A stretch of DNA of 64,000 bases. Origin: Chlorops oryzae. Taxonomy: Eukaryota > Arthropoda > Insecta > Diptera > Chloropidae. Positions 23,328 through 34,105 of this stretch are shown here, piece by piece. A program made the position numbers and the translations under genes. The stretch spans positions 24,007,881-24,071,880 of the forward strand of contig CM035807.1 in the NCBI GenBank assembly GCA_020466095.1, in the 5' to 3' direction. The notes beneath the pieces are model-generated. The model saw only the letters and a list, made by a program, of their open reading frames with translations, searched no databases and was not told the DNA's origin. Every line of letters begins with the position of its first letter. Position 1 is the first letter of the stretch.

Positions 23328-23888
23328 ATGCGACACACTGTGATTGTGTTAATGCTGAGCATGAGTGCTGCGGTAATGGCAGGACATTTGGGTGGCATTG
23401 GCGGTGGAGGTGGCTGGAATGCTTGGAATACTGGTGCTGGTGCTGGTTCGGGCGGATGGAACCCAGGCGCTAGTTCGTACAGTTCCGTAGTTAAGCACGT
23501 TGGCGGCGGTGGTGCGGGTTGGGCTAATAAAGGAGGATATGGTGGAGGATGGCGTTCTGGTGGTGGTTGGTCCTCCGGAGGGGGCTGGCCCTCTGGTGGT
23601 GTCAGCTCCTGGGCTGCGAAACCGAGTTATGGAAATGGGTGGTCCAATTCTGGCAGTGGATGGCAATCAGCTTGGCCCAGTTCAGGCAGCGGATGGTCAC
23701 AGGGTCAATCTGGATGGAATACAGGTGGACTTGGCAGTGGTTGGAGCAGTGGATATGGCAGTGGGGGCGGTGCTGGTTGGTCGTCTAGCAGTGGAGGCTG
23801 GCCTTCAAGCAGTGGCTGGCAATCGAACAATGTTTGGCCATCAAGCGGTGGCTGGAATTCGGGCTCAAGTGGCGGCTGGAAATGGTAG
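23328..23888 (+). CDS. Secreted glycine/tryptophan/serine-rich protein (cuticle/structural type)
   Basis: This encodes a 186-residue precursor. The ATG at 23328 opens a signal peptide of about 18 residues with a Met-Ala cleavage site. The open frame runs further upstream but has no in-frame ATG there and crosses the TATA box. The mature chain is built of Gly, Ser and Trp, with many GGW and SSGW units and few charged residues. A short Gly-poor piece (SYSSVVKHV, about 50-58) occupies the place of the Val-rich segments in the other three Gly-rich genes. No known catalytic domain is present, and a structural extracellular role is inferred from composition. A variant poly(A) signal, TATAAA at 23976-23981, is followed by a GT-rich stretch. 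Single exon. Confidence 0.85.
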   Translation: MRHTVIVLMLSMSAAVMAGHLGGIGGGGGWNAWNTGAGAGSGGWNPGASSYSSVVKHVGGGGAGWANKGGYGGGWRSGGGWSSGGGWPSGGVSSWAAKPSYGNGWSNSGSGWQSAWPSSGSGWSQGQSGWNTGGLGSGWSSGYGSGGGAGWSSSSGGWPSSSGWQSNNVWPSSGGWNSGSSGGWKW

Positions 23889-23999
23889 AAAGCTCCTTCT
23901 TCTATAGTTTAACGTTTATGCTGATTGCTTTTGTACATATATTGACCTGTCCGACGACTATGATAATAATGGTGCTATAAAATTTCAGACAATTGTGTG

Positions 24000-24675
24000 T
24001 ATGCTTATGTAAATACATGTGTATAGGATACGCTCTCGAATGTATAAAGTGACTTTTTTTTGCTACGAATTCCCAATAGATTGTGCAATTTTGTGAAGAT
24101 TATAGAAAAAAAGTGGGTTTTAAGTTTCTTTTTTAACACCCAAAAAGAGGTTTTACTACAAGAGTTTCAAGAGCAACCCAAATTAAAGGAAAGGTGTCGA
24201 ATTTCTATTTCAATAGTCAGACCGTACAAACAAATCCTGCCGCACCCCAATCAAAAGCGTAACGAATCCTTTTTAAGCCGGAAATTTGATTGATTAAATG
24301 TTGAGGGCAACGCTTAACACCGAAACATTGACCTTCATATTTAATTTTCAAGTGACCTAAGCCGCTTACTTATAGTGCCCTTTTAAAGTGTTTTATCGTT
24401 CAAGTACTCAAATTGCATGTCACTCAAATAGCCACTCAAAGGGAAGAAAACACACTCGAAATGATTTTCATTGTTATGTTGATTTTGCTATTGAGGAGCA
24501 TACAGATTTTCATTTAGTTCAGTTCAATCTTTCATTTTTCCCTATCGACCTATTCAAGAAATTAGAAGATAGGAAGGATTGTTTACATTTTTAAAAGTTA
24601 AGTGCTAAGTTTTCATTAACTATTTAAATATGTATGAAAGGCACTGGACAGATCCACCCAATGAATGGTTTGGGT
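24000..24675. other. Intergenic, no recognised gene
   Basis: This is the 3' flank of the gene at 23328. No supported coding region. Confidence 0.5.
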
Positions 24676-25740
24676 TAAGGTAAGTTAAGTAAAATTAAGA
24701 TATATTGTTTTGAGCTTTGCAAAGCTAAGGCCCGATATTACAGTGCATAATTAAGGTCTCCTTAGCACTTAAGTAAGGCTTAAGTCTGTAAGCATTTTAA
24801 CAGTACAAATTTTTAGTGCTCCTTAAATAAGTTTTCGAATTAATTTAATGAAGGAATTTCACTAATTTTACGAATTTTAAAAAAGTATAAACAAAAAATA
24901 TAGGTTTTTTCAAATGTTGCCTGCCGAAAACAATTTTCGTGAGTTTTGGATAAAAATTGACTGTTAAACCGCTTGACACTTAAGGGTTCTTAAGTCTTCA
25001 AGCTTCCTTAACTTAAGTATGCACTGTAATATCGGGCCTAAGTTTCGTTAATTTAAGTTTAGTTTAATTATATTATGTAAGGTGAAGTTTTGTTCAGTTA
25101 AGTTAAGTTCAGTTGAGTTAAGTTAAGTCAAGTTAAATCTCGTTTATATACGATTAAGTTTTATTAAGTAAAGTTTTCTACACTTAAACTTAGTTTTGGT
25201 TAACTTGAGGCAAATTTTGTTTAATTAACTTAGCTTGACCCAAGTTTTGTCAAACTAAATTAATTTAAGTTTAGTTAAGATGCGTTTAGTCCAATTAAGT
25301 TAAGCTAAGATAAAAAAAGATAAGTTAATAAAAGTTAATTTAAGTGGAGTTAAATTAATTTATGTTATGTTAAGTTAAACAAGTCAAGTCAATTTAAGTT
25401 TAAATTAAGTTACGTTGAATTAAGTTAAGCTAGGTCAAGTAATTTAAGTAAATTTAAGTAAAGTCAAGTTAAGTTAGGTTAAGTTAATTTGAGTTGCCTT
25501 TAGGTTAGTTAAGTTAAAATTGGTAAACATGCATTAAGCCCAATTAAGTTAAGTTAAGATAAGTTAAGTTAAGTTAAGTTACGATAAGTTACGTTAAGTA
25601 CTTAAGTTAAGTTAAGTAAAGTTAAGTTAAGTTTAGTTTAGTTAAGTTACGTTAAGTTTAATTAAGTTAAGTTGACTTTAGTTAAGTTGAGTTAAGTTAA
25701 GTTAAGTTAAGTTATGTTATGTTTTGTAAATTTAAATAAA
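24676..25740. repeat. Degenerate (TTAAG)n pentanucleotide array
   Basis: Diverged TTAAG units start near 24676 and run densely from 25060 to about 25725, with many one-base variants such as TTGAG, TCAAG and TTACG. The array is interrupted at 24729-25038 by a MITE. The same pentamer, on the other strand, forms the arrays at 45789 and 56423. Confidence 0.85.
24729..25038. mobile_element. Harbinger-like MITE inside the TTAAG array
   Basis: GGCCCGATATTACAGTGCAT at 24729 and its reverse complement ending at 25038 form the inverted ends. Similarity extends into ATAATTAAGG / ACTTAAG. TAA flanks each end (24726-24728 and 25039-25041). A three-base TAA/TTA duplication with ends starting GG is typical of PIF/Harbinger MITEs. 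310 bp, no coding capacity. Confidence 0.75.
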
Positions 25741-25744
25741 GCCA

Positions 25745-26120
25745 AATTAACTAACGTTTGTAGCTTAATTTCTTTAATTTAAGTTTTTAAAGCTTTTTTA
25801 AGGTATTTCAAGGCTTGCTAAGCAAATTCTAGCACTTGTTCATTCTTTATATCTAAATATTTCAAGCTTTTTCCAGGCGAAAAAGACGATCTTAAAAATT
25901 TTATAATTTTCCACCTAATTTTGATGAATTTTCCAACTGATAATGAAATGGATATGACAGTCAGACCCGCCTCTAATGAGCTGTTTCTTCTTTTACAAAA
26001 CAGATTTTTTCAAACCGCATTTTTATCGCATTTTATCGGAATACCGAATTAATTAAGTACTTCAAATTGCTCAATATTATCAAAAAAAAAAAACTTTTTT
26101 ATATGTGATTCTATCATAAT
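25745..26120. other. Intergenic, no recognised gene
   Basis: AT-rich spacer between the TTAAG array and the 3' end of the small secreted-protein gene at 26225-26500. I see nothing further in it. Confidence 0.5.
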
Positions 26121-26224
26121 TTTATTTTCAATAAATTGAAATAACAGCAACTCGTTTCGTGCAATCATACACACCGACAATTAATTATCGATCATAATGA
26201 CTTTAATCACCTCACTAATTATCA

Positions 26225-26500
26225 TTAGTAATGTTCATTCACATCGAATGCACTTGGACGATTATAGAATCGAAATCCGCTGCCCACATTTCCACGATTT
26301 CCTGCAAGTGAAGATCCAACTCTTCTACCCGCAGTGGGAGCAAATAAATGATATTTCTGCCAATTCGATGATCTCAAAGAATACAAAAACTCCTCGTCAT
26401 TATTTCCCAATGGAAAGTGATCATCATCACTTTGAAGATCATTGAAAGCCGTTACAGCTGAGAGAATGAAAATACCGAAAACTGTGAAAATGCTCCGCAT
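26225..26500 (-). CDS. Small secreted protein, candidate peptide precursor (91 residues)
   Basis: I do not recognise the family. The ATG at 26500 opens a 91-residue protein with a textbook signal peptide at 1-18 (hydrophobic core, Val-Thr-Ala cleavage site). Residues 19-43 are acidic (a DDD run at 25-27 and an acidic DEE cluster at 35-37). A Gly-Arg-Arg triplet at 58-60 is the classic signal for dibasic cleavage and C-terminal amidation; it would leave an amidated peptide ending in ...FAPTA. The remaining C-terminal part is Gly/Asn/Arg-containing and ends in NEHY. No cysteines. It could be a neuropeptide or other processed peptide precursor, or simply a small cuticle or secretory protein. The promoter is the best in the window, and an AATAAA signal lies at 26121-26126 on the minus strand, so this is very likely a real gene. 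Single exon; about 0.8 kb from the Gly-rich gene on the same strand. Confidence 0.75.
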   Translation of the reverse strand: MRSIFTVFGIFILSAVTAFNDLQSDDDHFPLGNNDEEFLYSLRSSNWQKYHLFAPTAGRRVGSSLAGNRGNVGSGFRFYNRPSAFDVNEHY

Positions 26501-26528
26501 TTGGGATTTCAACGAAATTTTTTATTCC

Positions 26529-26566
26529 AACTGACTGACTTGGCCAATCGCCTTACGGTTTTTATA
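26529..26566 (-). promoter_or_regulatory. Core promoter of the small secreted gene at 26225-26500
   Basis: On the minus strand TATAAA occupies 26566-26561. A perfect initiator TCAGTT follows, with +1 A at 26532, 34 bases from the first T. A second TCAGTC lies just upstream with its A at 26536. The predicted 5' UTR is about 32 bases. Confidence 0.78.
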
Positions 26567-26569
26567 GAA

Positions 26570-27220
26570 AATTTCGAGAGCAAAATAAAAAATAAAAACA
26601 ACATTAGTTTTCAATATTTTCAGTTTTACTTTCAATACGAAATGGAAGACTTGAATCGAAACTTTATGAGAAACTCGGAAAACTTGCTCCTATGTCTCAG
26701 CACTAATGTATGTGAGAATGCAATTTCAATAGTCATTAAAATAGAAAAAACCGTTTCTTTTTGCGTTTCACAGATAAGTAATGTATCTCCGGAAAAAAAT
26801 CTGTATGAACGAATTTGCCTTAAAAATATCTAGCGCTCGACTCAAACCTGACCCCGAACAAAAACCAAAAAAAAAAAAAACACTCAATTCGGTTTGAGCG
26901 TCGACATTACAGCATGCGCTTTACATTGTCACGAACCTCTATTTGCGAAAAACTATTTTCATATTTCATCAAAATTCGTTTGGGTTTGAAAAGCGAAACA
27001 CTAAAAGGAAATAGGAAAGAAAAAAACACGAAAATAAAAATCAAAAAAATCAAAAAACAAGTCACCGACTTTAATTACATTTAATTTTACTCACACCTCG
27101 CAGTAATTTTTGCTTCGAACTGCGCGCCCATTTAAATAAATGCAAAGTAGCTTTAGGCGTTGCAACAAAGCAATAAATTAAAATGATTCCACATTTTGTT
27201 TGGGGAAAAAAGAACACACA
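26570..27220. other. Intergenic, no recognised gene
   Basis: Spacer between two same-strand genes. No further coding region is supported. Confidence 0.5.
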
Positions 27221-27334
27221 AAATTTATTACAATGGCAGTCAGCTTCGAAGGTACATTTCATTGGAGTTTTTTTTTTTTTTTTTTTGTTAACATTACTTA
27301 AAACTTTTGCAAATTTTCCATTTTAGTTGAACGT

Positions 27335-27706
27335 TCACCACCATCCGCTATTCCATCCACCGCCACTGCCATAGCCGCTCCAGCCGCCACCACCGCCACC
27401 GCCACTCCAGCCGCCACCACCGCTACCGCCACTCCAACCGCCATGTCCTCCGCCGAGTCCGCCGCTCCAGCCTTTATTCACTGTAATAATTTTATACACC
27501 TTCGGCGATGAACGGTATCCGCCGCTCCACCCACTGTTCCATCCTCCGCCGCCGCCACCTCCGCTCCAACCGCCACCGCCATATCCACCACCACCACCGC
27601 TCCATCCGCCGCCGCCGCCGCCACCAAGTCCTCCGCTCCAGCCGGAGCTAATGAATCCTGCAGCAGCCGCAGCAACGAATATCGACAACACGAAAAGGAC
27701 TTTCAT
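27335..27706 (-). CDS. Secreted glycine/tryptophan-rich protein (cuticle/structural type)
   Basis: This encodes a 123-residue precursor. The ATG at 27706 starts a signal peptide, MKVLFVLSIFVAAAAAG; a GTG five codons upstream is not a plausible start. The mature chain is GGGG and GWSGG repeats with a central Gly-poor, beta-prone segment PKVYKIITVNK at about 69-79, then further GGWSGG repeats, ending in GWNSGWW. The layout of signal peptide, Gly block, short Val/Ile/Tyr strand and Gly block is the same as in the genes at 5385 and 15003. A structural extracellular role is inferred. On the minus strand AATAAA is at 27224-27229, with a long T run (plus strand) in the 3' UTR. Single exon. Confidence 0.86.
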   Translation of the reverse strand: MKVLFVLSIFVAAAAAGFISSGWSGGLGGGGGGGWSGGGGGYGGGGWSGGGGGGGWNSGWSGGYRSSPKVYKIITVNKGWSGGLGGGHGGWSGGSGGGGWSGGGGGGGWSGYGSGGGWNSGWW

Positions 27707-27752
27707 ACTTTGCTGAGACACAATCGCACTCTCGTTTCGATGGTAAAATCAG

Positions 27753-27789
27753 AACTGTTGGCCACACACTCAATGCATTCGTATTTATC
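27753..27789 (-). promoter_or_regulatory. Core promoter of the Gly-rich gene at 27335-27706
   Basis: On the minus strand a TATA-like GATAAATA occupies 27789-27782. CAACAGTTC follows, with the predicted +1 A at 27756, 33 bases downstream. The initiator core CAACAGTT is the same as in the gene at 5385-6011. Other TATA-like strings further upstream (CATAAAAG near 27912-27919) lack a matching initiator. Confidence 0.55.
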
Positions 27790-27909
27790 TGCAGCGATTT
27801 CGTTTCGGATGTTATGCTGCTTCTTTTTAATATTAAATAAAAATTTCAAAAATGAATGCATGTATATAATGAACAAACGTAAAAAGTATAGAGTATGTCG
27901 CAAGTGAGC

Positions 27910-29511
27910 AGCTTTTATGAGCAGGCGGACATACCAGTCAGGAGTCCACAATTCAAAAGCGATCGAGCTTAGGCCAGGTATTAAATCTCCTACCACTTTA
28001 AGCAGCAGCGCCTCAGCCATGGCCAACCGCTTGCAATGCGCATTAGTGACGCTAAACAAGAACGAGCTCGAATCAAAGAGAGACCATTTTTTTTGTTTTT
28101 TTTTTTCGCCTTTAATCTTTTTCGTAAAGTATGCCTCAAAACTGACGGTAGTAAAATGCTGCGCTATGCGTTGTTAACTTAATTTTGTGTCATTTAAAAA
28201 AAAAAAAAATAAAACAATCATTCAAGGTACGAACTTGGTTACTTCCTACTTTCATGGCGACCTTCCTTTTTAACGTGGAGAACCTGCTTCGGCTTTGTTG
28301 CAGGCTCATCCTCGAACATACACACACATACATGTGTATCTACATAAGTAACCGAGTATAGTGCTAAGCATGCACTCCGCGACGACATAATTACACTATA
28401 ATTAGTTTAAATATGTTTACAAGACCCTAGCGAGCAGCGGATGTTGATGTTTCCACCGTTCGGCGTTCGGCTTAGAGGCGTCTACTTAACTTAATGTTTT
28501 TCTTTTTCTCTCAATGGCTTCATTAGAAAACAAACTGCAAAGGCAGAAAATTTGGATTTTTTCCAATTTTTTTTATTTTTTTTGGAGACTCCATTCTTGT
28601 GCCATAGGCCGCTGTCGCTGGCCACTGCTGAGAAGTAATTACTTTGGGTATTTTTGAAAAATTTCGATTGCATGGCTAAAGGTTAATTTTCGGCATGGTG
28701 GTTGCGAGCTTCTAGCTTCTGGTGATATTAAAATAGAGACTTTGATTAATGAAGTTTTTAGTGGAATGTGTCAAATGTAATAACGTATCATCACTCTTAA
28801 TAACGCAATATGGGGCTTTCAAAATTAACTTGCTCAGTAGTCGTTAAAAATAAGAACTGGTCAAATAACATAAGTTCTCAACGAAGGAGAAGGATGTTTG
28901 TTTTTTTTTTTTATCGAAATTTTAGTATCTTGACATAAACATCGATTGCATAGTCGTCGTATCTATTGATCGGAAAGAAAATATAATTTTTTATTAGTTT
29001 TCTAGCTTGAGTTGTTAACGCATATGAACAACGATTGCTCTCAGGTATTTATCCTCTGACTTTAACTGCATAATTTTATGGTCTACCATCAAGACGCTGA
29101 GTTCAGTCGGTCAAGACCATTATTAATTTACCAAAGTCCGCTTTGACTTTGTGCACATAAGACATCGATGCTGAATTTTTTCTTTTTTTTAAATAAGGAA
29201 TGGAGAAAATTGGAATGAGGATGCTATTTTGTGGATTGGCCATGCCCATATCTACTACTGTCTATCAGAGGGCTCTGATCTGAATGAGTTCCATGGTAGG
29301 TAGGATGATGCGGCTCACGTAGGCTCATAGATAGGCCCTTTGTGATACCAACACAGAGACACGACTAGCCCTTTTCTACTTCTTATAAAACCCAACTTGA
29401 CTTCCTGATGAACCGCGCGATGTCTGAAATTTTGATTTCGGACAGTTCGGTGAGTTCCATACTCACAGGAAAAAATGGCGACAGCTGAGGAGAAAATATG
29501 TGAGACTATCA
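27910..29511. other. Intergenic, no recognised gene
   Basis: AT-rich DNA with short homopolymer tracts; no supported gene or clear repeat boundary. Confidence 0.5.
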
Positions 29512-29737
29512 GCCCGATTCTGAATATTCCCGGGGAACAAATTCCCAGGGAATTTACTTTTCTCAAGAGTAAACTTCTTCTTTTTTAAATATTTGGGAGA
29601 AGAAATTTCATGGGGAATGGGTATTTGACCCATACCCATAATTTTCCTTACCCTGTCTATTTGAAAAAGGAGAATTTTGTTCTCGAGAGACGTAAATTCC
29701 CCGGGAATTCGTTCCTCGGGAATATTCAGAATCGGGC
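29512..29737. mobile_element. Palindromic MITE with GCCCGATTCTGAATATTCCC ends
   Basis: GCCCGATTCTGAATATTCCC at 29512 is repeated in reverse complement ending at 29737, and the similarity continues into GRGGAACRAATTCCC. No clean target duplication remains. The GCCCGAT start resembles the Harbinger-like MITE at 24729. It is 226 bp with no coding capacity. Confidence 0.7.
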
Positions 29738-29739
29738 TT

Positions 29740-30877
29740 TATATATCTCCTTGATTCTGGTATTTATGTCAATAATCGGAAGAATACACTAAAGAACAAA
29801 TACAAGCGTCCCTGTTGGGGTCCTAAGCGACCACTGCCTAGTGAGTACAATGTATGTTCATTCTGTTGGGAAAAGGAGAAAAATTTTAAAATTTCCAGCC
29901 CTTCATTATCTACCGAAATAAGCTTCCAAAGTTGGAGGGTAATGCCTTTATTTGAACCAGTTTTTCCAGTATTTTCGTGCAGCTTTTTGCTCTGATATAC
30001 ATACATATTATAAGAATCCCTTTTGCTCAGTTTTCGATGGGAAAATGCGAACCGCAGCTATTCTAAGTTAAAAACAAAATCCTAAAAATCCCTTTAAAAA
30101 AAAAAAAAATCCGGAAAATCCCTCAATCTGACATCACTGATTCGAACACAACGAAAAGTGATTCAATTTCGATTTGATCCTGTTTGAATTAGTCGAATAT
30201 ACACTTCGAATACTTATGTAAATATTTTCAATGGCTTTAGAATAACACGAACTATTTAATATTATTTGAATCAACTCAAAGTGTTCTAATCCCATTGAAA
30301 AGTATTTAAAATGGTTCATTATTCTCCTATTTAAAGGTAAATGGCATAGAAGATAGTTTCCCTTTTCCTTTTCAATTATCTTTGCTCCCATAAACTGAAG
30401 CAACACAACCTGAATAGGGCTATAAAGTTTAAAATCGTTACCAGCAAACCGTCTTACTTAAAGCCTTCAAAGTGTAGAGGCATTGCAAGGATATAAGTGA
30501 AAATTATTGCTTCACATCTTGAAAACTTGATTTGATCTTCTTCTGTGGAATTCTCTCTTCAACTAGTTTAATGCCAGCAGAAACAATATTTTGATTGATA
30601 AGATGTTTTAATCAATGTAATTAATTCGAGAAACTTTGTGAAACTCTTTGGCTTCTCAGCTTTACTATCTATCGTCTCCCCAGCTCCCCTTTCGACACCA
30701 CTCAACACAACGCTCAGCTTGAATCGACTCGGCTCAGACCGCTAAGGAAATTGATGCTCTCCTTTTGTTAGTTTCGTTAAAAGTTTTCAGTTCAAGTGGG
30801 AACTTGAAAGGCAAATATCCATTTGCATCCATGCCGTAGCACACCATGGAATAGCATCAAATTAAAATATATCTATA

Positions 30878-30918
<41 letters not shown>

Positions 30919-32398
30919 TATAGTAGGTATGTGTATAGCATCTTGTTGCAGGGACAAGAGAGCGAGCGCGTCGCAGCCCACAGCCCGTTTAAAAATTCAC
31001 ATGAAATCTTCGCATCAAAGCCACCAGATGCACAGCGCGTGCTATCGATGAAACTGAATAAGTTTTCCCCGTTGCCACCATCGCGCTCTCAGTGAAGCTC
31101 GGCCGCAAAACGGCTTTTTGGTTTTTGTGGAACGAATTTTCAAAGACTTTCGGAAAATAATTTAATGCAAACTTGAAAACCATAGCACAAAATGGTTTCA
31201 CTTAAGTTCGGTACCTACACAGAATTTGAAATGCAACTTCAAGTGGAAAAATGCCCCAATTTTTTCGGGGCAAAACGTTTCTCTTCAGGAAAATTAATTC
31301 GGTTTCAAAGACAGCACGAAAGCAAATATTGAGGAGTGGGGGTTAAGGTGAAATCGAATTTTCATATCAACACCCTAAGGCGATCCTACGATGTTAAGTA
31401 TTCGCACTCATCACCTGAAGGACTTAGAAAATATGTAAAAAGAAGCTACATCCCCGGCCCCGTGTAGCGCACCGCACCGCAAATACCTTCATAAATGAGG
31501 AAATTTTCTGCTTCAAAGTGTAATCTTCCCAATTAACTTTCACGAATCTTCTCTGTGGCAACAAAACTTTCCTCCTCCTTAGCAATTCAATAAAAATGAT
31601 TTTTAATCATTATATGACACACGATGAGATAAAGTTTTGTAGTTCATCGAATTCCGAAAGTTTCTAACATTAATTCGTAATTATAACGTACAAGCGAAAT
31701 ATGTGAAAGTTTCACACGCTTTTCATGAAAACTTTTCTCCTGTTTTCATTTTCATTTGAGAGAGAGGAGAGAAAGAGAGAGAGAGAAAACAAAAATGGAA
31801 AACTTTCCCAAGAACATCCTGCAATGATAAGACGTCGTTTGAGGTTGATTTTTGTTTCCTTTTGTCCCTGATTTTCATTGTCATTGGCGCTTTGAAACGA
31901 TTCGAAAGGCTTTTGTAAGAATTTTCTTTGTTATCATCGCATATCCTTTATGCAGAATGCTTTAAACTTCAACGGAAAATTATCAAAAATTTGACTTGAA
32001 ATTCATAAATGGAAACCTCAAATTTTCGATTTCATCTAGTCCGAAACAGAAACAAAAATTTGACTTCCAATCCTTCACAGTCCTCAAATTAGAATCCTCA
32101 AACCCTTCAGCCGCCCAATCATTGTAATAAAAGCGATGCGAATAACCATGACCGAACTAAGTCCTTTAAAGAAACACCTTCCGAAAAAGTACATCATTCG
32201 GATGCTGTAAAGACCCAGCCTACCTTACTGCGCATCCCATTAACAGTTCACAGGATTCAAGGAAAAAGCGGACACACTGGATTTGACTAAAAACTTCATT
32301 TGAAATTCAAAATGTCTGGCAGCACATTTTAATGTTACGTAATTGAAATTGTTCCTTTAACTCGAATGGTCATGCCTCATGCTTAAACGAAGCATCTC
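29740..32398. other. Intergenic with microsatellites
   Basis: Contains an (AT)n run at about 30878-30914 and a GAGA-rich tract at about 31758-31790. No gene is supported. Confidence 0.5.
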
Positions 32399-32550
32399 TT
32401 AACCCTTTACTGGTCACAATAATCCCTTGTGGGTGCAGCGACATGGTGACTTAGATTCCAGACCCTTCGCCAATCTAACCCTTTACTGCATGATAATTTA
32501 TTTGAAAAAAAAAAAGTTCACAATAAATGGTCTTATTAACCCTCTTCTAC
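32399..32550. repeat. Dispersed TTAACCCTTTACTGC-type units
   Basis: Three units beginning near 32399, 32475 and 32533 resemble those in the tandem array at 2855-3130. Confidence 0.6.
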
Positions 32551-32942
32551 GACTATGAAAAAACATCAAAAATTTTCTTTCGCAGTATAAAAAAATACAT
32601 TAAGACTTTAAAATACTTTAAGAAATTATACAGGGTGCTCCGTACTAAAGTGTTTTTCTTTAAAGAGTTGCTAGAGGGGGTCTTTGTGAAAAAAATCTCG
32701 TTGGAAAAGGTTAGAGGGATCGTAAATCTAACCCTGAGGAGTTGCAAGGGAGAGAAAGAAATTTGCAGAAGTTTCAGAAAAATATTTCACGCCTAATATG
32801 ACTTCCTGACTGTCAACTTAAAATCTGAATTTAGCTCCTTAAGTTGAATTTAGAAAATACCCTTTCAGACTGTAAATTCTGAGTTTACGAGCTCACACGC
32901 CTGTTCGAACTTAAATTAGATGTTTGCTTTGATTGATCGAAA

Positions 32943-33015
32943 AGATATCGTGGTCTAGTGGATAGGCCTCCGCCTTGGAACCCGAAAGGCTGAGGTTCGA
33001 ATCCGGGCGCAAACA
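32943..33015 (+). mobile_element. tRNA-like SINE head or tRNA pseudogene
   Basis: A perfect A box TGGTCTAGTGG (32951-32961) and a perfect B box GGTTCGAATCC (32994-33004) are present at tRNA-like spacing. The acceptor stem does not pair and the T stem is mismatched, so this is not a functional tRNA. It may be a SINE head. Confidence 0.5.
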
Positions 33016-33668
33016 AGATTAATTGGGGAGAAAGATATTTTATTTATTTTTATTATTAAAACAAACGAAAATTCATTTCACCTCTAAAGATTTGAAAAAA
33101 GAAGCAAACAGGTAATTTCATCGTTGTCAAAAAAGGTAGTGAAATGTAAGGGTTGCAGCAACGAATGCCTAAACTCATGAGTTTATTTCTGAATTTAAAT
33201 ACCCTAAACTCAGTTTAAACTCACTACTTAAGTCTACTACTAAGGTACTAAATTCAATTTAACGGAATAGTCTGGAAACCATATAAGCGTTGCCTTTTAG
33301 AAAAAAATTTTCAGTTTGTCAGCCAATTGTCGGGCTTTTTGAGGCGAATAAAATTTTCTTTTACTTATTTGTAGTTTCAAGAATCTTTTTTCCCCCCTTC
33401 AAAGTAAAAATTCAGAAATTTTCTTAACATTTTTCTTTTTACCTTTGAAGCCGTTTTGTTATGAAAAAGATCTCATTAACACATACTTTTCTAATTTATT
33501 TGCAAGTTTACGTTAAATTTCCTTTATTTGTGGTCTTGCCAAGGAAAGAAAGGATTTTAGGAGGAAATTAAATAATAGCTCTACAAAATCAAAACACATC
33601 GTTCTGGTTAGCATTCGAATAAAACTAATCAAAATTTTTTTTTATTTTTACAGAAAAACTTCGAAAGC

Positions 33669-34105
33669 GGATCTAAATTCCCTTTCCCAAAATTGAACCT
33701 CACAAAATTCCCCTTTCTCTTAGATTTTTTACTCCCCTTTTCAAAATTATTTTTACAAAATTCACGCTTTAAAAAATTCGTACCATACAAAAATCCTCTA
33801 CAAAATATATGAATATATCAATATATGATTATGTGAATATATCATATAAATATATCAATATATAAATATATCAATCTTAAGAACATATTCCTTTATAATG
33901 TTAACAATATTCCCCTCTACAAAATTCCCTTTTACAAAATTCACCTTTGGCAAAATTCAACTTTAGAAATTCTTACAAGAATTTTGATAAAAGGATTTTT
34001 GTCAAGGGTGAATTTTGTTAAAGTGAATTTTGAAAAAGGGAATTCTGTAAAAGGGGAATTTTTTAAAGGGGGATACAGAATTTTGTATCGTGGGAATTTA
34101 GATCC
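33669..34105. mobile_element. Second foldback-like element
   Basis: GGATCTAAATTCCC at 33669-33682 is mirrored exactly at 34092-34105. The left arm is made of short TTTACAAAATTCCCCTT-like repeats, and the right arm of their reverse complements (AAAGGGGAATTTTGT-like), meeting near 33965. A short ATATATCA-rich stretch lies at 33805-33875. It has no coding capacity. Confidence 0.65.

Noticed and set aside
27703..28059. 118-codon minus-strand frame starting upstream of the Gly-rich gene
   Set aside because: It overlaps the predicted promoter and start of the gene at 27335-27706 in another phase, and no domain is recognisable.
32943..33015. Functional tRNA gene
   Set aside because: The A and B boxes are good, but the acceptor and T stems do not pair, so it is kept only as a tRNA-like SINE head or pseudogene.
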